DNA of 32,858 nucleotides from Fischerella muscicola PCC 7414 (lineage in GTDB: Bacteria; Cyanobacteriota; Cyanobacteriia; Cyanobacteriales; Nostocaceae), in the NCBI RefSeq assembly GCF_000317205.1, contig NZ_AJLK01000158.1, positions 1 through 32,858 of the forward strand, given 5' to 3'. The position numbers were made by a program, and so were the translations under genes. Of the stretch, positions 31,006-32,858 are shown piece after piece (the first letter of the stretch is position 1; each line of letters starts with the position of its first letter). The notes beneath the pieces were generated by a model. The model did not search any database and was not told where the DNA came from. It saw only the letters and a program-made list of their open reading frames with translations.

Positions 31006-31574
31006 TCACCTATTTGTTAATTGAATTAAAGTAGAAGCGATCGCATCCAAAGGCAAAACAAAATCAACAGCCCCAGTTTTAATAGCAGCTTCAGGCATCG
31101 CAAAAAAATCGGAAGTTTCTTTATCTTGAGCGATCGCTATACCACCCATGTTTTTAATTGCCTGTACTCCGGCTGCGCCATCGCTATCTATCCCAGTTAA
31201 GACTACAGCGATCGCCTGTTCTTGAAAACTAGCAGCTGCTGACTTAAACAAAACATCACCTGCGGGGCGGACATAACGGACTTTTTCCGCTTGAGACAGA
31301 GACAATGTTGCGTCGGTATTAACTAACAGGTGTGATCAGGAGGAGCAATGTAAACCGTGCCTGGTTTTAACTTTTCACCCGCTTCTGCCTGCTTGACTAC
31401 CAAAGGAGTACGCTTATTGAGGATTAGCGCCAACATACTAGGATAGTGGGGATCTAGGTGTTGCACCACAGCGATCGGGGCAGGAAAGTCTGGGGGTAAG
31501 TTGGATAAAATTTCACTCAAAGCTTTCAGTCCACCAGCTGACGCTACCATTACTACTATGTAGCTATTCATCAT
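31006..31574 (-). pseudogene. CheB-type methylesterase, frameshifted
   Basis: Remnant or frameshifted CheB catalytic domain without a receiver domain. The first part (from ATG 31574) carries the catalytic serine region VASAGGLKAL and the histidine region VVQHLDPHYPS and ends APPDHTC-stop at 31323. The second part, in another frame, reads HLLVNTDATLSLSQAEKVRYVRPAGDVLF, the catalytic aspartate region LTGIDSDGAAGV and the domain end DFVLPLDAIASTLIQL. The family motif is APPDHHLLV. Restoring one C in CACACCTG near 31330-31334 joins the two exactly, giving about 190 residues, a normal single CheB domain. The start overlaps the end of the upstream cheB remnant by 11 bp, as in an operon. As sequenced, the product would lack the catalytic Asp and be inactive. 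Confidence 0.85.
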
Positions 31575-32618
31575 TGATCGCTTCTTGCCCCTGTAAGTCT
31601 GGAGTATCTTTCAGTTCTGTGAGTGCATGGGAATTACTTTTGAGTAGGACTTCTCGAATCACAGCAGCACGTTCATCACAATCTTGAGCTTCTTGTTCCA
31701 ATCTTTCGGCTGATAAAAGGGCGTTGCGATCGCGCATCCGCTTAGCCATGCGGTGTGCCAGAGAAGATTTTTCCTTTAATGCCCTCAGGGCAATCCAAAG
31801 TGCATCCTCCAAAGCGTCAGATTGTTCTGCCAAAAGAGTTTCCGTGGAGTAAGCATGACCCGTGCGACACCGAAACCGCAACAAATCTCCCTCTTGCAAT
31901 TCCCAAAGAGTACCACCACACTCCGGACAGCAGAAACCTGAGGGTTTACCAGGTCTGCCGTCGTTGTCTACTGCTTCCATATCTAATTCTGCTATATCAG
32001 ACTCAAATTCAATTTCGTTGGGTATAGATTTTTCTGCTTCTTCTTCCACAGGTGTGTTAGCTAGTTCCACCAGTACAGATGGAATCCCCGCCAGTGGCAG
32101 AACATAATCAATGTCGTCTACGTTTTCGATGGCACTACGTGGCATTCCCGCAAACATTGCGTTGTGGGGGTCTTGAACAACCGCTACCCCACCTCGCATT
32201 TTCACTGCCTTTAATCCCGCTGTCCCATCATCAAGTGACCCGTTAATATCAAACCAACCACTCGCCGTCCGTAAGCTCGCACAGCGGTACGAAATAGGGG
32301 ATCGATAGCTGGACGATGGCTATTCTCTCTCGGGCCCCGTGATAGGGTAATGTATCCTCGTTTGACAAGTAGATGGTAATTCGGCGGGGCAACCTAAATT
32401 CGACCTAGAACAATTGCTTCTCCATCTTGAGGATGATGTACTGGCAAATTTCCAGCCCGGTTCAATATCTGGGGTAATACACTTGTGCCGTGAGAGGGAA
32501 CATGAAGGACGATGAAAATAGCAGCTTTGATGTCTGGAGGTAAATTTTTTACTAAAAAACTAAGTGCTTCAACTCCGCCTGCTGACGTCCCGACTACGAT
32601 TATATCGTGTCCAGGCAT
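31564..32618 (-). pseudogene. CheB-type methylesterase with zinc-ribbon tail, amber codon plus frameshift
   Basis: Starts at ATG 32618 behind a strong AGGAGG site, with catalytic-serine motif VVGTSAGGVEAL and histidine motif VLHVPSHGTS. It stops at TAG (32394-32396) in LGRI[14 protein letters not shown], where Tyr is expected. The frame then continues as [33 protein letters not shown] up to ILTG. There a missing base near 32237-32240 shifts into [24 protein letters not shown], and the frame runs on to 31564. The rest includes the domain end DYVLPLAGIPSVLVEL, a Cys/His zinc-ribbon-like motif (CPECGG...CRTGHAY) and a helical tail. With both lesions repaired it would be about 351 aa. As sequenced only a 74-aa N-terminal fragment and possibly an internal re-start product could form. 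It heads the CheB-CheB-CheR cluster. Confidence 0.88.
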
Positions 32619-32858
32619 TGATTCCTCCTAGTAGCAGCGCAGATGAACATACTTACACACTGCTAAGATTACCTTAACAATATGGAGACATTTACTAACC
32701 TAGCTTAGAGTAGATTTATTAGTTATACCAAGTCTGGGTAATGGGTAATCGGTAATTGGTAATTGGTTTTTCCCATTATCTATTACCCATGACTGATGAC
32801 CGACCTTCACAGATATGATAGGTTCTAAAAGTTTCTCCTACACCCCTATTTGTTGACT
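32619..32858. other. Upstream region of the sensory cluster to window end
   Basis: 240 bp without a gene. It contains an imperfect inverted repeat of GGGTAATGGGTAAT- and CCATTATCTATTACCC-type words (about 32738-32789). It should include the promoter for the cheB gene; the window ends before any neighbour is visible. Confidence 0.4.

Noticed and set aside
1-32858. tRNA, rRNA, insertion sequence or prophage genes
   Set aside because: No tRNA-like T-arm plus CCA context, no rRNA segments and no transposase, integrase or phage structural ORF was found on either strand.

Overview
The window looks like chromosomal DNA from a filamentous, probably Nostocales-type, cyanobacterium. The palindrome GCGATCGC (the HIP1 site) is scattered through genes and spacers. 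The gene content is cyanobacterial: sucrose synthase, a CrtH-type carotene cis-trans isomerase, a DUF92/VTE6-type phytyl-phosphate kinase, a Ycf19/YggT protein, a DUF3611 protein and a PAS/GAF adenylate cyclase. Spacers are long, AT-rich and full of short palindromic and G/C-strand-biased repeats. No rRNA, tRNA, CRISPR array, transposase or phage gene was seen.

Layout. 1-2.4 kb: a C-rich repeat, a uracil phosphoribosyltransferase (upp copy 1), a DUF2294 protein and a single-domain response regulator. 2.8-5.2 kb: sucrose synthase (minus strand) behind a long upstream region that contains a consensus NtcA box. 6.0-7.8 kb: a two-partner-secretion/FhaC-type outer-membrane transporter with no partner exoprotein. 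8.8-12.1 kb: a NarL/LuxR-type regulator and several small membrane or hypothetical proteins. 12.3-13.4 kb: a glycine-rich membrane-anchored coiled-coil protein split by a frameshift at a run of seven A, then a second upp. 13.7-18.2 kb: crtH and a multidomain adenylate cyclase. 18.5-20.6 kb: a subtilisin-like protease with N-terminal PPC domains. 20.8-21.6 kb: the DUF92 protein. 21.9-25.3 kb: a two-gene export operon, a parvulin-type peptidyl-prolyl isomerase overlapping an ABC exporter. The exporter's C39-like domain has lost all three catalytic residues. 25.3-26.5 kb: a repeat-rich spacer with a candidate structured RNA, then a small ribbon-helix-helix protein. 26.8-32.6 kb: a sensory cluster on the minus strand made of a PAS histidine kinase, a CheR-PAS protein and two CheB-like methylesterases.

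Main observations. (1) The CheB/CheR cluster is broken: the first cheB has an amber codon and a frameshift, the second cheB has a frameshift, and cheR has an in-frame amber codon just before its conserved tail. In each case the expected protein sequence resumes after the lesion, so decay (or clustered assembly error) is much likelier than mis-called ORFs. (2) The exporter keeps a C39 fold without C39 chemistry, as in HlyB, which suggests it exports an unprocessed substrate. (3) Three copies of a 48-49 bp G/C-biased repeat are present; in one, the core inside the CCCCAC/GTGGGG stem is inverted relative to its flanks. Similar repeat sequence also appears in frame inside coding regions (ABC exporter linker, crtH N-terminus). 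(4) Two intergenic segments look like unannotated RNA loci: a multi-helix hairpin at 26178-26279 and an orphan plus-strand terminator at 28481-28504.

I ran no searches. Family calls rest on motif recognition, and residue numbers are counted by hand.
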